From Chromohalobacter israelensis (GTDB lineage: Bacteria; Pseudomonadota; Gammaproteobacteria; Pseudomonadales; Halomonadaceae), in contig JQNW01000004.1 in assembly GCA_000761475.1 (NCBI GenBank), positions 372,001 to 436,000 on the forward strand: a DNA stretch of 64,000 nt, read 5' to 3'. Below are positions 53,483 to 62,452 of this stretch, piece after piece (position 1 is the stretch's first letter; every line of letters starts with the position of its first letter). A program made the position numbers and the translations under genes. The notes under the pieces are model-generated. The model ran no database searches, was not told the origin of the DNA, and was given only the letters and a program-made list of their open reading frames with translations.

Positions 53483-55069
53483 TCAGGCATCGTCCTGACG
53501 CGAGCCGGCTGGCCGGCCCCCCGATTTCCACGACCAGTCGCGCCAGCGCAGGTCGAACAGATCCTGGCGGCGATCCTTCAAGTTGGTCACCGAGCCCTCG
53601 TTGCGGACCACCGTGAGACGGGTCAGGTCCAGATCCGAGAACATGATCATCTCGGTATTGGGCGTGGTCTCGGCCAGTACCGCATCGTGGGGGAAGGCGA
53701 AATCCGAGGGCGAGAATACCGAGGACTGCGCGTACTGGATCTCCATGTTCTCGATGGAAGGCACGTTGCCGACGCTACCGCAGAGCACCACGTAGCACTC
53801 GTTCTCGATGGCCCGCGCCTGGGCGCAGTGACGCACCCGCAGGTAGCCGTTCTTGGTGTCGGTCCAGAACGGCACGAAGAGGATGTCCATGTCCTGATCC
53901 GCGAGCAGGCGCGAGAGCTCCGGGAACTCGACGTCGTAGCAGATCAGGATGCCGATCCGCCCGGCATCGGTATCGAAGACCCGCAGGTCGTCGCCGCCCT
54001 CGATGATCCAGTCGCGACGCTCCTGAGGCGTGATGTGCAGCTTGGCCTGGGCCTCGATGTTGCCGTCGCGGTGGAACAGGTAGGCGATGTTGTAGAGGTG
54101 CCCGTCCTCGTGCTCCTCGATCATCGAGCCGGCGACGATGTTGATGTTGTAGGACACCGCCATGCGCGACAGCTCGGTCTTGAAACGCTCGGTGAAGCCG
54201 GCCAGAAAGCGGATGGCGGCGATCTGGTCCTGCTGGGCGGCACGATCCTGCAGGCCCATCAGCGGCGCGTTGAAGAGCTCCGGGAAAACCGCGAAATCGC
54301 TTTGATAGTCCGACAGCGCATCGACGAAGTACTCGGCCTGCTGCAAGACCGCCTCCACCGAGGAGAACTCGCGCATCTGCCACTGCACCGCGCCCACCCG
54401 TACCTGGGTCTTGCGGGTGTCGAGCACCGACTCGGCAGGCTCGAAAAGGATGTTGTTCCACTCGAGCAGGGTCGCGTAGCCCTGGGATTTTTCATCCTCC
54501 GGCAGATACTTGCGCAGCAGCCGCTTGACCTGGAAGTCGTTGGCCAGCTGGAAGGAGAGGATGGGGTCGTGAATCTCCTTGCGCGAGACCTGATCCAGAT
54601 ACTCGGCCGGCGACATCTCGCTGGCGTACTGGTGATAATTGGGAATCCGCCCGCCGGCGAGGATGGCCCGCATGTTCAATGACTTGCACAGATCCTTGCG
54701 GGCCTCGTAGAGGCGCCGGCCGAGCCGGTAACCGCGATAGGCCGGATCGATCAACACGTCCAAGCCATACATGGCGTCGCCCTCGGGGGCGTTGAGAATG
54801 ATCTCCCGCTGGTCCATCAGATCGTCGTAGCGGTGCGGGTTGGAAAACTCTTCATAGTCGACGCGGGCGGTCAGCGCCACGCCGACCAGGGTCTCGTCAT
54901 CCTCGATGGCGATCTGTCCGTCGGGGAACTCGCTGATCAAGCGCTCGATGGTGCGCTTCGGCCACGCGCCGCCGATATCGTGATAGACGCGGTCCATCAG
55001 CGTCTTGAGCTGCGGATAGTCCTCGGGGGTCAGGTTGCGAAGATTGAGATGAAGATCGTCGAGGGACAT
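53483..55069 (-). CDS. Bifunctional GNAT acetyltransferase-nitrilase fusion
   Basis: 528 residues. Residues about 1-190 are a GNAT domain (GLDVLIDPAYRGYRLGRRLY binds acetyl-CoA); residues about 220-510 are a carbon-nitrogen hydrolase with the catalytic triad Glu in FAVFPELFNAPL, Lys in QAKLHITPQE and Cys in GILICYDVEFPEL. Both acyl transfer to and amide hydrolysis of one small substrate seem likely, but the substrate is unknown. Such fused proteins are recurrent across bacteria. Confidence 0.88.
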   Translation of the reverse strand: MSLDDLHLNLRNLTPEDYPQLKTLMDRVYHDIGGAWPKRTIERLISEFPDGQIAIEDDETLVGVALTARVDYEEFSNPHRYDDLMDQREIILNAPEGDAMYGLDVLIDPAYRGYRLGRRLYEARKDLCKSLNMRAILAGGRIPNYHQYASEMSPAEYLDQVSRKEIHDPILSFQLANDFQVKRLLRKYLPEDEKSQGYATLLEWNNILFEPAESVLDTRKTQVRVGAVQWQMREFSSVEAVLQQAEYFVDALSDYQSDFAVFPELFNAPLMGLQDRAAQQDQIAAIRFLAGFTERFKTELSRMAVSYNINIVAGSMIEEHEDGHLYNIAYLFHRDGNIEAQAKLHITPQERRDWIIEGGDDLRVFDTDAGRIGILICYDVEFPELSRLLADQDMDILFVPFWTDTKNGYLRVRHCAQARAIENECYVVLCGSVGNVPSIENMEIQYAQSSVFSPSDFAFPHDAVLAETTPNTEMIMFSDLDLTRLTVVRNEGSVTNLKDRRQDLFDLRWRDWSWKSGGRPAGSRQDDA

Positions 55070-55206
55070 GGCGGCGTCCTGCGTTGCGGATACGAAAGTG
55101 GCGCTATTGTATCACGCAGTGCATGCGGCCCATGAGATCACGGTGTGGCAGGAGTATCTCAGGCGAATGGAGCGACTGACACCCCGACAGCCTGGCGTGT
55201 AGCTCT

Positions 55207-55473
55207 TTAACGCAGCTGGCTGTCCTTGCTGCCGCGCCGATTGTAGCCACTCACGGCGGTGCGCTGCTTGTCGCGCTCGCTCTGACATGCGATGCACAAT
55301 CGCACGCCCTTTATCGCTTCGCGCCGCGCCTGGGGAATCGCCTCGCCGCATTCTTCGCAGTACGCGAGACTCTCCCCGCTGGGGAGCTCGCTCCGCGCGC
55401 GTTCCAGGGCGTCCTCGATGGTGCTGTCGATCTGCTCCTGGACGGCGCCGTCTTTCGACCATCCGCCTGCCAT
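55207..55473 (-). CDS. DksA/TraR-family small zinc-finger protein
   Basis: 88 residues. Two cysteine pairs, YCEECG and CIAC, form the DksA/TraR zinc finger, and the N-terminus is a short helix (IDSTIEDALERARSEL). It lacks the long coiled coil of DksA, so it is the YbiI-type short member. It may bind RNA polymerase; function is not established. The ATG has GAAGGAGG ahead. Confidence 0.85.
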   Translation of the reverse strand: MAGGWSKDGAVQEQIDSTIEDALERARSELPSGESLAYCEECGEAIPQARREAIKGVRLCIACQSERDKQRTAVSGYNRRGSKDSQLR

Positions 55474-55640
55474 GGTCTGCCTCCTTCAGGGTCAACGGTC
55501 GTGTTTCGAGGATGTTGCCATCTGCGCCTCGTCGTGTCGCCCATGCCACGCCGGGGACGCTGACAGTATGGAACAACAAGCCTGGGACGACACGGGCGGC
55601 GACACATGCTGGCATTCGCGCGCCGGTGTCGGGAATGTCG

Positions 55641-56261
55641 TCATGTCGGGCGAGCCATCTTGAAGTTCTGCTCGGCGCTGATCTCGAAGTAGTCGGCGGG
55701 ACCGCCGCCACGCAGGATGGGGTGGGCTGCGGCGGTCTGGTAGACGCCGTCGCGAAGCAGTTGCTTGTCGATATGCACGCCGACGACCTCGCCGAGCACC
55801 AGCCAGGTGTCGAGCGACGTCCCGTCGGCGGCCTGCAGACGCACCACCTGGCTCAGCCGGCACTCGAAGGTGACGCGGGCTTCGGCGACATGCGGGACCC
55901 CGACGACCCGCGAAGAACGCGGCGTCAGACCGGCCAGCGCGAATTCGTCGACCTCGGGTGCCACGGCCGCGCAGCTGGCGTTCATCTGCTCGGCGAGTGC
56001 TCGGGTCGCGAGGTGCCAGCAGAACTCGCCGGTAGCCTCGATGTTACGCACGCTGTCCTTGTAGCCGATGCTGGAGAAGCCCACGATCGGCGGGGTGTAA
56101 TTGAAGGCGTTGAAGAAACTGTAGGGCGCCAGGTTCAAGTGACCGTCGTGGTCCCGGGAAGAGATCCAGCCGATGGGGCGGGGCCCGACGATGGCATTGA
56201 AGGGATCGTGCGGCAGGTCGTGGCCCTGGCGTGGCTCGTAGAAGTGAAACCCATCACGCAT
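55641..56261 (-). CDS. Flavin reductase-like FMN-binding protein
   Basis: 206 residues, flavin reductase/HpaC-like split-barrel. VGPRPIGWISSRDHDGHLNL and LAPYSFFNAFNYTPPIVGF are the FMN-binding blocks. It may reduce free flavin or ferric compounds with NAD(P)H. The ATG at 56261 has AGGAG at 7 bases; the one 7 codons earlier has none. It follows the ferric-siderophore ATPase gene by 102 bases on the same strand, so a role in iron release is possible. Confidence 0.82.
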   Translation of the reverse strand: MRDGFHFYEPRQGHDLPHDPFNAIVGPRPIGWISSRDHDGHLNLAPYSFFNAFNYTPPIVGFSSIGYKDSVRNIEATGEFCWHLATRALAEQMNASCAAVAPEVDEFALAGLTPRSSRVVGVPHVAEARVTFECRLSQVVRLQAADGTSLDTWLVLGEVVGVHIDKQLLRDGVYQTAAAHPILRGGGPADYFEISAEQNFKMARPT

Positions 56262-56363
56262 GACGTGCTCCTGATTGATCATGAAGAGTGCAGCGCCGGG
56301 CGTGTTACCCGGGCGGACCGCTGGCGTGATGGTAGCCAGAGAGGCGCGTCAGTGACAGGGCGG

Positions 56364-57236
56364 CTAGGTCGCGCTGCCGTCGAGAACGTCTCGCGTGCGG
56401 CGAACGTTGGTGAGCAGTGGCGCACCCGTGGCAGGGTCCGTCATCAGCGAGCACTCGACGCCGTACAGCCGCTTGACCAGCGCCGGCGTGACCGTCTCGC
56501 CGGGTGGCCCCTCGGCGACGACGCGGCCCTGATGCATGGCAATCAGATGATCGGCGTAGCGGCATGCACTCGCCAGGTCGTGGATGACCATGACGATGGT
56601 CTTGCCCGCTGTCGCCAGCGACTGGATGAGTTCGTAGACCTCGACCTGATGGCCGAGGTCGAGCGCCGAGGTGGGCTCGTCGAGCAGCAGCGTTGCGGTC
56701 TGCTGGGCGATGGCCATGGCGATCCACGCGCGTTGGCGCTGGCCGCCGGAGAGGGCATCCACGGGGCGCTGGGCAAGCGGCGTCAGGCCCGTCATGTCCA
56801 GCGCCGCGTCGACGATCCGCTTGTCCTCCGGAGACCATTGGCGTAGCCAGCTCTGATGCGGGTGCCGACCGAAGCGTACCAGCTCGGCCACGGTCAGCGC
56901 CTCGGGGGCATGGGGCTGTTGCGGCAACAGCGCCAGGCGCTTGGCCAGTTGGCGGCTCGGCAGGCGCTGAATGTCCGCGCCATCGAGCAGCACCGTGCCG
57001 TCCCGGGGCTTGAGCAGCCGCGAAAGGCCGGCCAGCAGCGTCGACTTGCCGCAGCCATTGGGGCCGACGATCGCCGTGACCCGGCCCGGCGGCAATCGCA
57101 GGTCGAGGTTCTCGATCACCGCGACCGGGCCGTAGGACAGCGACAGATCCCGTACCGTCATGTCCGGTGCTGGTGTGGCCGAGGGCGTGTCGGGCCGGGT
57201 AGCGTCGCGCTCGCCGGCGGATATGTCGTGTGTCAT
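56364..57236 (-). CDS. Ferric-siderophore ABC ATPase (FecE/FepC-type)
   Basis: 290 residues. Walker A VGPNGCGKST, Q-loop ALLPQQPHAPEALTV, signature [15 protein letters not shown], Walker B LLLDEPTSALDLGHQ and switch MVIHDLASACRYAD are the FecE/FepC pattern. A 24-residue N-terminal extension precedes the usual start. The ATG overlaps the permease stop (ATGA). It drives iron-chelate import with the two permeases and binding protein upstream. Confidence 0.9.
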   Translation of the reverse strand: MTHDISAGERDATRPDTPSATPAPDMTVRDLSLSYGPVAVIENLDLRLPPGRVTAIVGPNGCGKSTLLAGLSRLLKPRDGTVLLDGADIQRLPSRQLAKRLALLPQQPHAPEALTVAELVRFGRHPHQSWLRQWSPEDKRIVDAALDMTGLTPLAQRPVDALSGGQRQRAWIAMAIAQQTATLLLDEPTSALDLGHQVEVYELIQSLATAGKTIVMVIHDLASACRYADHLIAMHQGRVVAEGPPGETVTPALVKRLYGVECSLMTDPATGAPLLTNVRRTRDVLDGSAT

Positions 57237-58357
57237 GGCGCGGTCCTGGCGTTGGGATTCAAGAGTATCCACAGCAGCAGCGGGCTGCCGATCAGGGCGG
57301 TGACGATCCCCACGGGGATCTCGATGGGCGCGAGCAGCACGCGCCCGAGCAGGTCGGCGGCGACCATGACCACGGCGCCGGCCAGGGTCGCGCCGACCAC
57401 GGGAACGGTGTTCCGGGCACTCAGCTGGCGCGCGAACTCGGGGCCGATCAGCGCCACCATGCCCACCGGGCCTGCCACCGCCACGGCCAGGCCGGTCAGG
57501 ACCACCGCGATGCCGAGAGCGATCATTCGACAACGACTCGCCGCGACACCCAGGCCGGTGGCAACGGCATCGGAAAGTCGCAGCACGGTCAGCGAGCGGG
57601 TCAGCCAGATGCCAGCCAGCAAGGCAGGCGGCAGGGCCAGCGACAGGCTCAGCACCGCGTGATCGGGGCGGGCGTTGAGACTGCCCACCGTCCACGGGTA
57701 GGCCGCATTGGCGGCGTCGATGGAGACGCGCGTCAGCATGAGCTGGGTGAGGGCGCCAAAGACGGCCCCGACGCCGATGCCGGCGACCAGAAAGCGATAC
57801 CCGCGCACGCCGATGCGGCCCGTCAAGCCGAAGGTGAGCGCCGCGGCGACGGCGGCGCCGGTCAAGGCCATCGCCGGCGGGGCCAGGCTGATGCCGGCGC
57901 CCACCACGGAGGCCACGGCGAAAGCGGTGGCGCCGTTGTCGAGGCCGACGATCCCTGGCGTGGCCAGGCGGTTGCGCGCGACGGTCTGCATCAGGCAGCC
58001 GGCCAGGGCAAAGGCACCTCCCGTGGCGATGCCGGCAACCACCCGAGGCAGACGCAAGTCGCGGATCACGAAGATGTCGAGCGGGTCGCCTTCTCCGAAC
58101 AGGGCGCGCAGCGTCGCCGGCAGCGACAACGAGGCGGCGCTGCCGGTGTTCAGCGAGACGCCTGCCAGCATCAGCAGAAGCCCCAGCAACAGCAGGTTGG
58201 CGAGCAGGTTGCGCTTGTCGACGATCACGCGCAGGGGAGGGCGCTGGCCCAGTGGCAACGCGAGGTAGTACTTGTCCTGGCGCACCGCGTTCGAAGCGTC
58301 GACGGGGGACGTCATGGCGTGGCCCGCGGAAGGTGTCGTGAATGAAGCGTCGGACAT
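57233..58357 (-). CDS. Ferric-siderophore ABC permease 2 (FecD/FepG-type)
   Basis: 374 residues, nine to ten helices of the BtuC fold. RLPRVVAGIATGGAFALAGC with QTVARNRLATPGIVGLDNGA is the FecCD signature, and GPVGMVALIGPEFARQLS precedes the coupling loop. An N-terminal cytoplasmic stretch of about 60 residues is longer than usual. The start at 58357 overlaps the previous stop by 7 bases upstream spacing; 58318 is an alternative. Confidence 0.88.
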   Translation of the reverse strand: MSDASFTTPSAGHAMTSPVDASNAVRQDKYYLALPLGQRPPLRVIVDKRNLLANLLLLGLLLMLAGVSLNTGSAASLSLPATLRALFGEGDPLDIFVIRDLRLPRVVAGIATGGAFALAGCLMQTVARNRLATPGIVGLDNGATAFAVASVVGAGISLAPPAMALTGAAVAAALTFGLTGRIGVRGYRFLVAGIGVGAVFGALTQLMLTRVSIDAANAAYPWTVGSLNARPDHAVLSLSLALPPALLAGIWLTRSLTVLRLSDAVATGLGVAASRCRMIALGIAVVLTGLAVAVAGPVGMVALIGPEFARQLSARNTVPVVGATLAGAVVMVAADLLGRVLLAPIEIPVGIVTALIGSPLLLWILLNPNARTAP

Positions 58358-58364
58358 GTGCGGC

Positions 58365-59399
58365 CTATAGCGTCGGCAGCCGGCGGCCACGTACCACGCC
58401 GATCAGCACGGGGGCGCCGATCAGCGCCGTGAGCACGCCCAGCGGGAGTTCGGAGGGCGGTACCACGAGCCGCGAGACGATATCCGCGCTGACGACGACG
58501 ATAGGGCCCAGCGGCAGGCACAACCATAGCGTGCGCCGAATGTCGGGGCCGGCCAGCGCGCGCGCGGCGAAGGGGACCACCAGCCCCACGAAGGCGATGG
58601 GCCCGGCGGCGGCAGTGGCGCCGCCCACCAGCAGGGCGACGACCACGATCACCAGCAGACGCACCAGACGAGGGTGATGTCCCAGCCCGATGGCGACGTG
58701 CTCGCCCAGTGCCAGCGCCGCCAGTGGGCGCGCGAGCATGACGGTCAGCAATGCGGCGATGCCCAGGCTGGGAAACAGCGGTACCAGGTCGTCGAGCTGG
58801 CGGCCGGCGAGGCTGCCCACCACCCAGAAGCGGATTTCATCTGCCGTGTACTGGTCGTAGAGGAGGATCAGCGACGACAACGAATGCAGCAGGCCCGACA
58901 GGATGGCGCCGGCCAGGATGAGGCGGATGGGGTCATCGCCGATGCCTTGCAGGCGCGCGGCGGCGAGCACGCAGAGACACCCGCCCAGGGCGCCGAGCTG
59001 GGCGACCGAGACGCGTAGCGTGGCGGTATCGGCCCCCCACAGGATCGCCAGCGTCACGGCGAAGGCGGCTCCAGCGCTGACGCCCAGCAAGCCGGGTTCT
59101 GCCAGCGGATTGCGTGTCACGGCCTGCAGCAGCGCGCCCGCGATGCCGAGGGCGGCGCCCACCACCAGGCCGATCCACAGCCGTGGCATGCGTAGCTCGG
59201 TCAGCACGAAACGAGCCTCGCCGCCGCTGGCGGTGCCCATGTGCTGCAAGGCCTGCCAGGCGCGCGCGGGGCCGATATCGCCGGCGCCGTACAGCAAGCT
59301 CGACAGCGCGATGGCGGCCAGCAGGCCGGTCAGGCCAAGCCACAGGCCGATCAGGGAGCGAGGCTTGCCGAATGACAGGCAATGAGTCAGGACACGCAT
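58365..59399 (-). CDS. Ferric-siderophore ABC permease 1 (FecC/FepD-type)
   Basis: 344 residues, BtuC fold. RMPRLWIGLVVGAALGIAGA and LQAVTRNPLAEPGLLGVSAG are the conserved block; GPIAFVGLVVPFAARALAG contacts the ATPase. It pairs with the FecD-type permease to form the inner-membrane channel. It follows the binding-protein gene by 47 bases. Confidence 0.9.
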   Translation of the reverse strand: MRVLTHCLSFGKPRSLIGLWLGLTGLLAAIALSSLLYGAGDIGPARAWQALQHMGTASGGEARFVLTELRMPRLWIGLVVGAALGIAGALLQAVTRNPLAEPGLLGVSAGAAFAVTLAILWGADTATLRVSVAQLGALGGCLCVLAAARLQGIGDDPIRLILAGAILSGLLHSLSSLILLYDQYTADEIRFWVVGSLAGRQLDDLVPLFPSLGIAALLTVMLARPLAALALGEHVAIGLGHHPRLVRLLVIVVVALLVGGATAAAGPIAFVGLVVPFAARALAGPDIRRTLWLCLPLGPIVVVSADIVSRLVVPPSELPLGVLTALIGAPVLIGVVRGRRLPTL

Positions 59400-59446
59400 A
59401 AGAAGGGCATCGTTACCAGCAAGTGCTCAAGCGCCCGGGAGCGCAA

Positions 59447-60364
59447 TCATTGGGCCGCATCCATGGCGGAGGCGATATCGTCGAGGATGGCCTTGGCCGC
59501 CATCGGCCCGGTGGCGCTGGTCCATAGCTGGCCGTCGACGCTGACCACCCGGTCGCGCTGGACGACATCGAGACGCTCGAAGGCCGGTGATTGCCTGGCC
59601 GCCTCGTAGGCCTCGTCACCCTCGGCGTTCAGCGTGGCCAGGAACAGCCAGTCGTTGTCGATCCGCGAAAGGTTCTCGAGGCTCAGTGGATCGCTGTGCG
59701 GACGTCCCTCCTTGACGGTATCGCCGTCATCGACCGTGAAACCGCTCTTGGTGAGCAGCGTGCTGGCAAAGATGTTGTCGGCCATCACGATGGCGCCCTG
59801 CGGCATCCAGCGAATCAGGCTGGCGGTCGGGGAGCCGTTCTGGCGTTCGCTCAACGCCTCGGCCTTGGCGTCGATCTCGGCGATAGCGTCATCGATGGTG
59901 TCGCTGCGCCCAAGTGCCTTGCCGTAGACCCGTGCCTCGTTCTCCCAGCTCTCCATCTGGTAGGGCTCGACATCCGGCACCACGGTCGGTGCGATGCGCG
60001 ACAGCAGTTCGTACTGGGCTTCGGGCAATTGCGGCGAGGCCAGGATGACATCCGGCGCGAGCGCCGCTACCGCTTCGATGTTGGTCTCGCGCGGGGTGCC
60101 GACGATCTCGATGCCATCGGCCTGCTCGCCGAAATAACGCGCCACGCCGTCGCCGCCTCGCGTGGCGACCGCGCCCAGCGGTTTCACGCCAGCCGTGAGG
60201 GACGTATCCAGCGCGTTGGTATAGAGCGTGACGACACGCGCGGGATCGTCGGCGACCTCCACCGTACCGTAGGCGGTCTCCAGGGACCTGGCGTCGGCCG
60301 GAAGCGTCGCGGAAAGCGCGGCGATACCGGCCGTCGCCATGCAGAGGTGTCGTAGCGATGTCAT
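59447..60364 (-). CDS. Ferric-siderophore ABC binding protein (FecB/FhuD-type)
   Basis: 305 residues with a Sec signal peptide ending near ADA (residue 25). The helical-backbone fold typical of FecB/FhuD is visible in ARVVTLYTNALDTSLTAGV and NIEAVAALAPDVILASP. It carries an iron chelate to the two permeases. AGGAG lies 7 bases before the ATG. It heads the operon, with an AT-rich, Fur-like stretch 80-100 bases upstream. Confidence 0.87.
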   Translation of the reverse strand: MTSLRHLCMATAGIAALSATLPADARSLETAYGTVEVADDPARVVTLYTNALDTSLTAGVKPLGAVATRGGDGVARYFGEQADGIEIVGTPRETNIEAVAALAPDVILASPQLPEAQYELLSRIAPTVVPDVEPYQMESWENEARVYGKALGRSDTIDDAIAEIDAKAEALSERQNGSPTASLIRWMPQGAIVMADNIFASTLLTKSGFTVDDGDTVKEGRPHSDPLSLENLSRIDNDWLFLATLNAEGDEAYEAARQSPAFERLDVVQRDRVVSVDGQLWTSATGPMAAKAILDDIASAMDAAQ

Positions 60365-60751
60365 GAGAGGCTCCTGATGGTGATTACCGTACTGATCGAT
60401 CCCGGAGACACGCACCCTGTGCTCGATCGCGTGGAATAGTAAACGAGAACAAATGTAAATGAGAAGCCATCTCATGAGTTGTCGGCCGTCCTCCGGCCTG
60501 CATCGCCACGCCGAGCGACACTGCTCCCCTTGGTCGTGCGTTGCACCAGGCAATCCCTGGCATGATCGTCTATGTTTTGATCATTGTTTTTAAAGGGTTT
60601 TTTGTTGTCGGGATCGAGGGTGAGGCGAGGCAGGAAAGCACGCGGCGTAGGCGGTGACGCAGGTGTTCTGGATGATGAAACACGGCGTTCGTCGATCGGC
60701 GAGTCGTCTCGAAGGCCGCACCGCCCGGTGAGCGGTGCGTGAGCGTGGTCG
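60365..60751. other. Intergenic region of 387 bases
   Basis: No gene is supported. The part near 60365 should hold the iron-operon promoter, with a possible Fur site at 60445-60466. A T/A-rich stretch at 60570-60610 is unusual for this DNA but forms no clear terminator stem. The rest, next to the glutathione S-transferase stop, shows nothing I can name. Confidence 0.5.
60445..60466 (-). promoter_or_regulatory. Possible Fur box of the ferric-siderophore operon
   Basis: GAGAACAAATGTAAATGAGA, and its flank, resembles the GAGAAT-type hexamer arrays of gammaproteobacterial Fur sites and sits 81 bases before the binding-protein start. The match is partial and was made by eye. Confidence 0.3.
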
Positions 60752-61435
60752 TTATGTGCGGCGGTCTGCAAGGACGCGTCGGCCGCGACGGCAATCCTGC
60801 TCATGGGGGGCGTCGACCCATGGCTCGGCGATGCCTTGCGATATCCATTCAGCGACGCCGGGATGCTCGAGCAGACGTTGCGCATAGGCGAGTGCCGTCT
60901 CTCCGAGCGGCAGGTCATAGCCCTGGACGCGCACAGCCACCGGAGCGAAGAACGCATCGACGGCCGTAAAACGTTCACCGGCGAGCCACGGCCCGCCGAA
61001 ACGTTGCAGGCCTTCGCACCACAGGGTCTCCAGCCGGTCCAGATCCCGTTGGAGTCCCTCGCTTGGCGTGCCCAGTTCGATGCGCAACGCACAGTTCATG
61101 GAGCATTCGTCACGCAAGGCCGGGAAGCCGGAATGCATTTCGGCGGTGGCGCAACGTGCCCAGGCCCGGGCCGCACGTGATCGAGGCCAGAGGTCCGGAT
61201 GGTCCTCGGCGACATACTCGATGATGGCAAGCGAGTCCCAGACCACGCTTTCGTTCTCATGCAGGCATGGCACCTTGGCGGTGGGCGAAAACGACGTGAA
61301 AGCCGTCTGAGGGCCGGCGCCATCGAACGGTGTCAGTACCTCTTCGAAGGGAATGTCGAGCGCCTTGAGCGCCACCCATGGGCGCATGGACCAGGACGAG
61401 TAGTTCTTGTTGGCGATAAAGAGTCGATATGACAT
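60752..61435 (-). CDS. Glutathione S-transferase
   Basis: 227 residues, cytosolic GST fold. The N-terminal thioredoxin-like domain has YSSWSMRPWVALKALDIPF (active-site serine/tyrosine region), KVPCL with the cis-proline and ESVVWDSLAIIEYVAE (glutathione gamma-glutamyl site); the helical domain follows. It probably conjugates or reduces electrophiles with glutathione. A GGAGCTCCC site precedes the ATG. The last 20 residues are a basic tail beyond the usual end. Confidence 0.88.
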   Translation of the reverse strand: MSYRLFIANKNYSSWSMRPWVALKALDIPFEEVLTPFDGAGPQTAFTSFSPTAKVPCLHENESVVWDSLAIIEYVAEDHPDLWPRSRAARAWARCATAEMHSGFPALRDECSMNCALRIELGTPSEGLQRDLDRLETLWCEGLQRFGGPWLAGERFTAVDAFFAPVAVRVQGYDLPLGETALAYAQRLLEHPGVAEWISQGIAEPWVDAPHEQDCRRGRRVLADRRT

Positions 61436-61524
61436 GGGAGCTCCATGGTAGGCGCAGAGGGTAACCGCTCATGGGCCGGCGAGGCCCGGTGTCGCGACCT
61501 CGCGGGCGTGGGCGCGTGCCGCGA

Positions 61525-62235
61525 TCAGTCCCGCCCTTCCAGAAAGACCAGGGCACGGCCGTGGGAGAGCGCCGCGGCGTGGCGATGGTAGGCACCGCGG
61601 GCCCAGCAGTTGAAGCCGTGGTCGGCCCCTTCGTAGACGTGGATCGTGACGTCGTCACGGTCGGCGAAGGTGGCGCGGACCTGGTCGACGGTCTCGGTGG
61701 GGATGTGCCCGTCGTTGCCTGCGAAATGGAACTGCACCGGCACGTCGAGGCGCGACGCCTTGTCCAGGTGCTTGTGAATGCCGCCCGGATAGAAGCTTGC
61801 CGCGCGGTCGACGCCCGACTCGATGGCGGCGAGATAGGCGAGGATGCCGCCCATGCAGTAGCCGATGGCGGTGACCTGGCCGTCGCATTCAGCGCGCTGG
61901 CGCAAGGCCTGGGTGGTGCTGGCAAGGTCCTTGACGGCCACCGTGAAGTCGATGTCCCCGACGAGCCTGATGGCCTTGTCCATGTCGGCGCCTTCGTAGG
62001 CGAGTTCCACGCCCGGTTCCTGACGCCAGAAGACATCCGGGGCGAGGACCACGTAGCCGTCCTGTGCGTACTGCTCGGCGACGCTGCGGATATGGGCGTT
62101 GACGCCGAAGATTTCCTGAATCAGCACGATACCGGGCCCCTGGCCCGCGGGTGGCAGGGCCAGATAGCCCTTGAAGCTCTGGCCGTCATGCGACGGAATG
62201 TCGATCCACTGCGTGGTGACCGGCGATGCGCTCAT
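61525..62235 (-). CDS. Dienelactone hydrolase family protein
   Basis: 236 residues, alpha/beta hydrolase. The nucleophile cysteine is in AIGYCMGGILAY, the aspartate around FHFAGNDGHIP and the histidine in EGADHGFNC: the Cys-Asp-His triad of dienelactone hydrolase. Substrate is uncertain, since no aromatic ring-cleavage genes are near. A clear AAGGAG site sits 6 bases before the ATG. Confidence 0.87.
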   Translation of the reverse strand: MSASPVTTQWIDIPSHDGQSFKGYLALPPAGQGPGIVLIQEIFGVNAHIRSVAEQYAQDGYVVLAPDVFWRQEPGVELAYEGADMDKAIRLVGDIDFTVAVKDLASTTQALRQRAECDGQVTAIGYCMGGILAYLAAIESGVDRAASFYPGGIHKHLDKASRLDVPVQFHFAGNDGHIPTETVDQVRATFADRDDVTIHVYEGADHGFNCWARGAYHRHAAALSHGRALVFLEGRD

Positions 62236-62452
62236 GTCGTCTCCTTGAGGTGAGGGAAGCACTCGGCCCCAGTCTAGAGAGTCATTGTCGGCGAGGCCAG
62301 GTGGTTCGCAGGCAAATGATACCTGCCGCCAGACCACTTTTAGTTCTTATGAGAATATAAAAATCGCGCTTTAGAATTTTTCATTCTTTTAGGACTTGCC
62401 TAGCCTAGAGGTCTTCGTCTTACGTCCACCCATGGCAATGATGAGAGGCCCA

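Noticed and set aside
60570..60610. Terminator of the glutathione S-transferase gene
   Set aside because: The stretch is AT-rich with T and A runs but has no convincing GC stem before a T-run on the minus strand.
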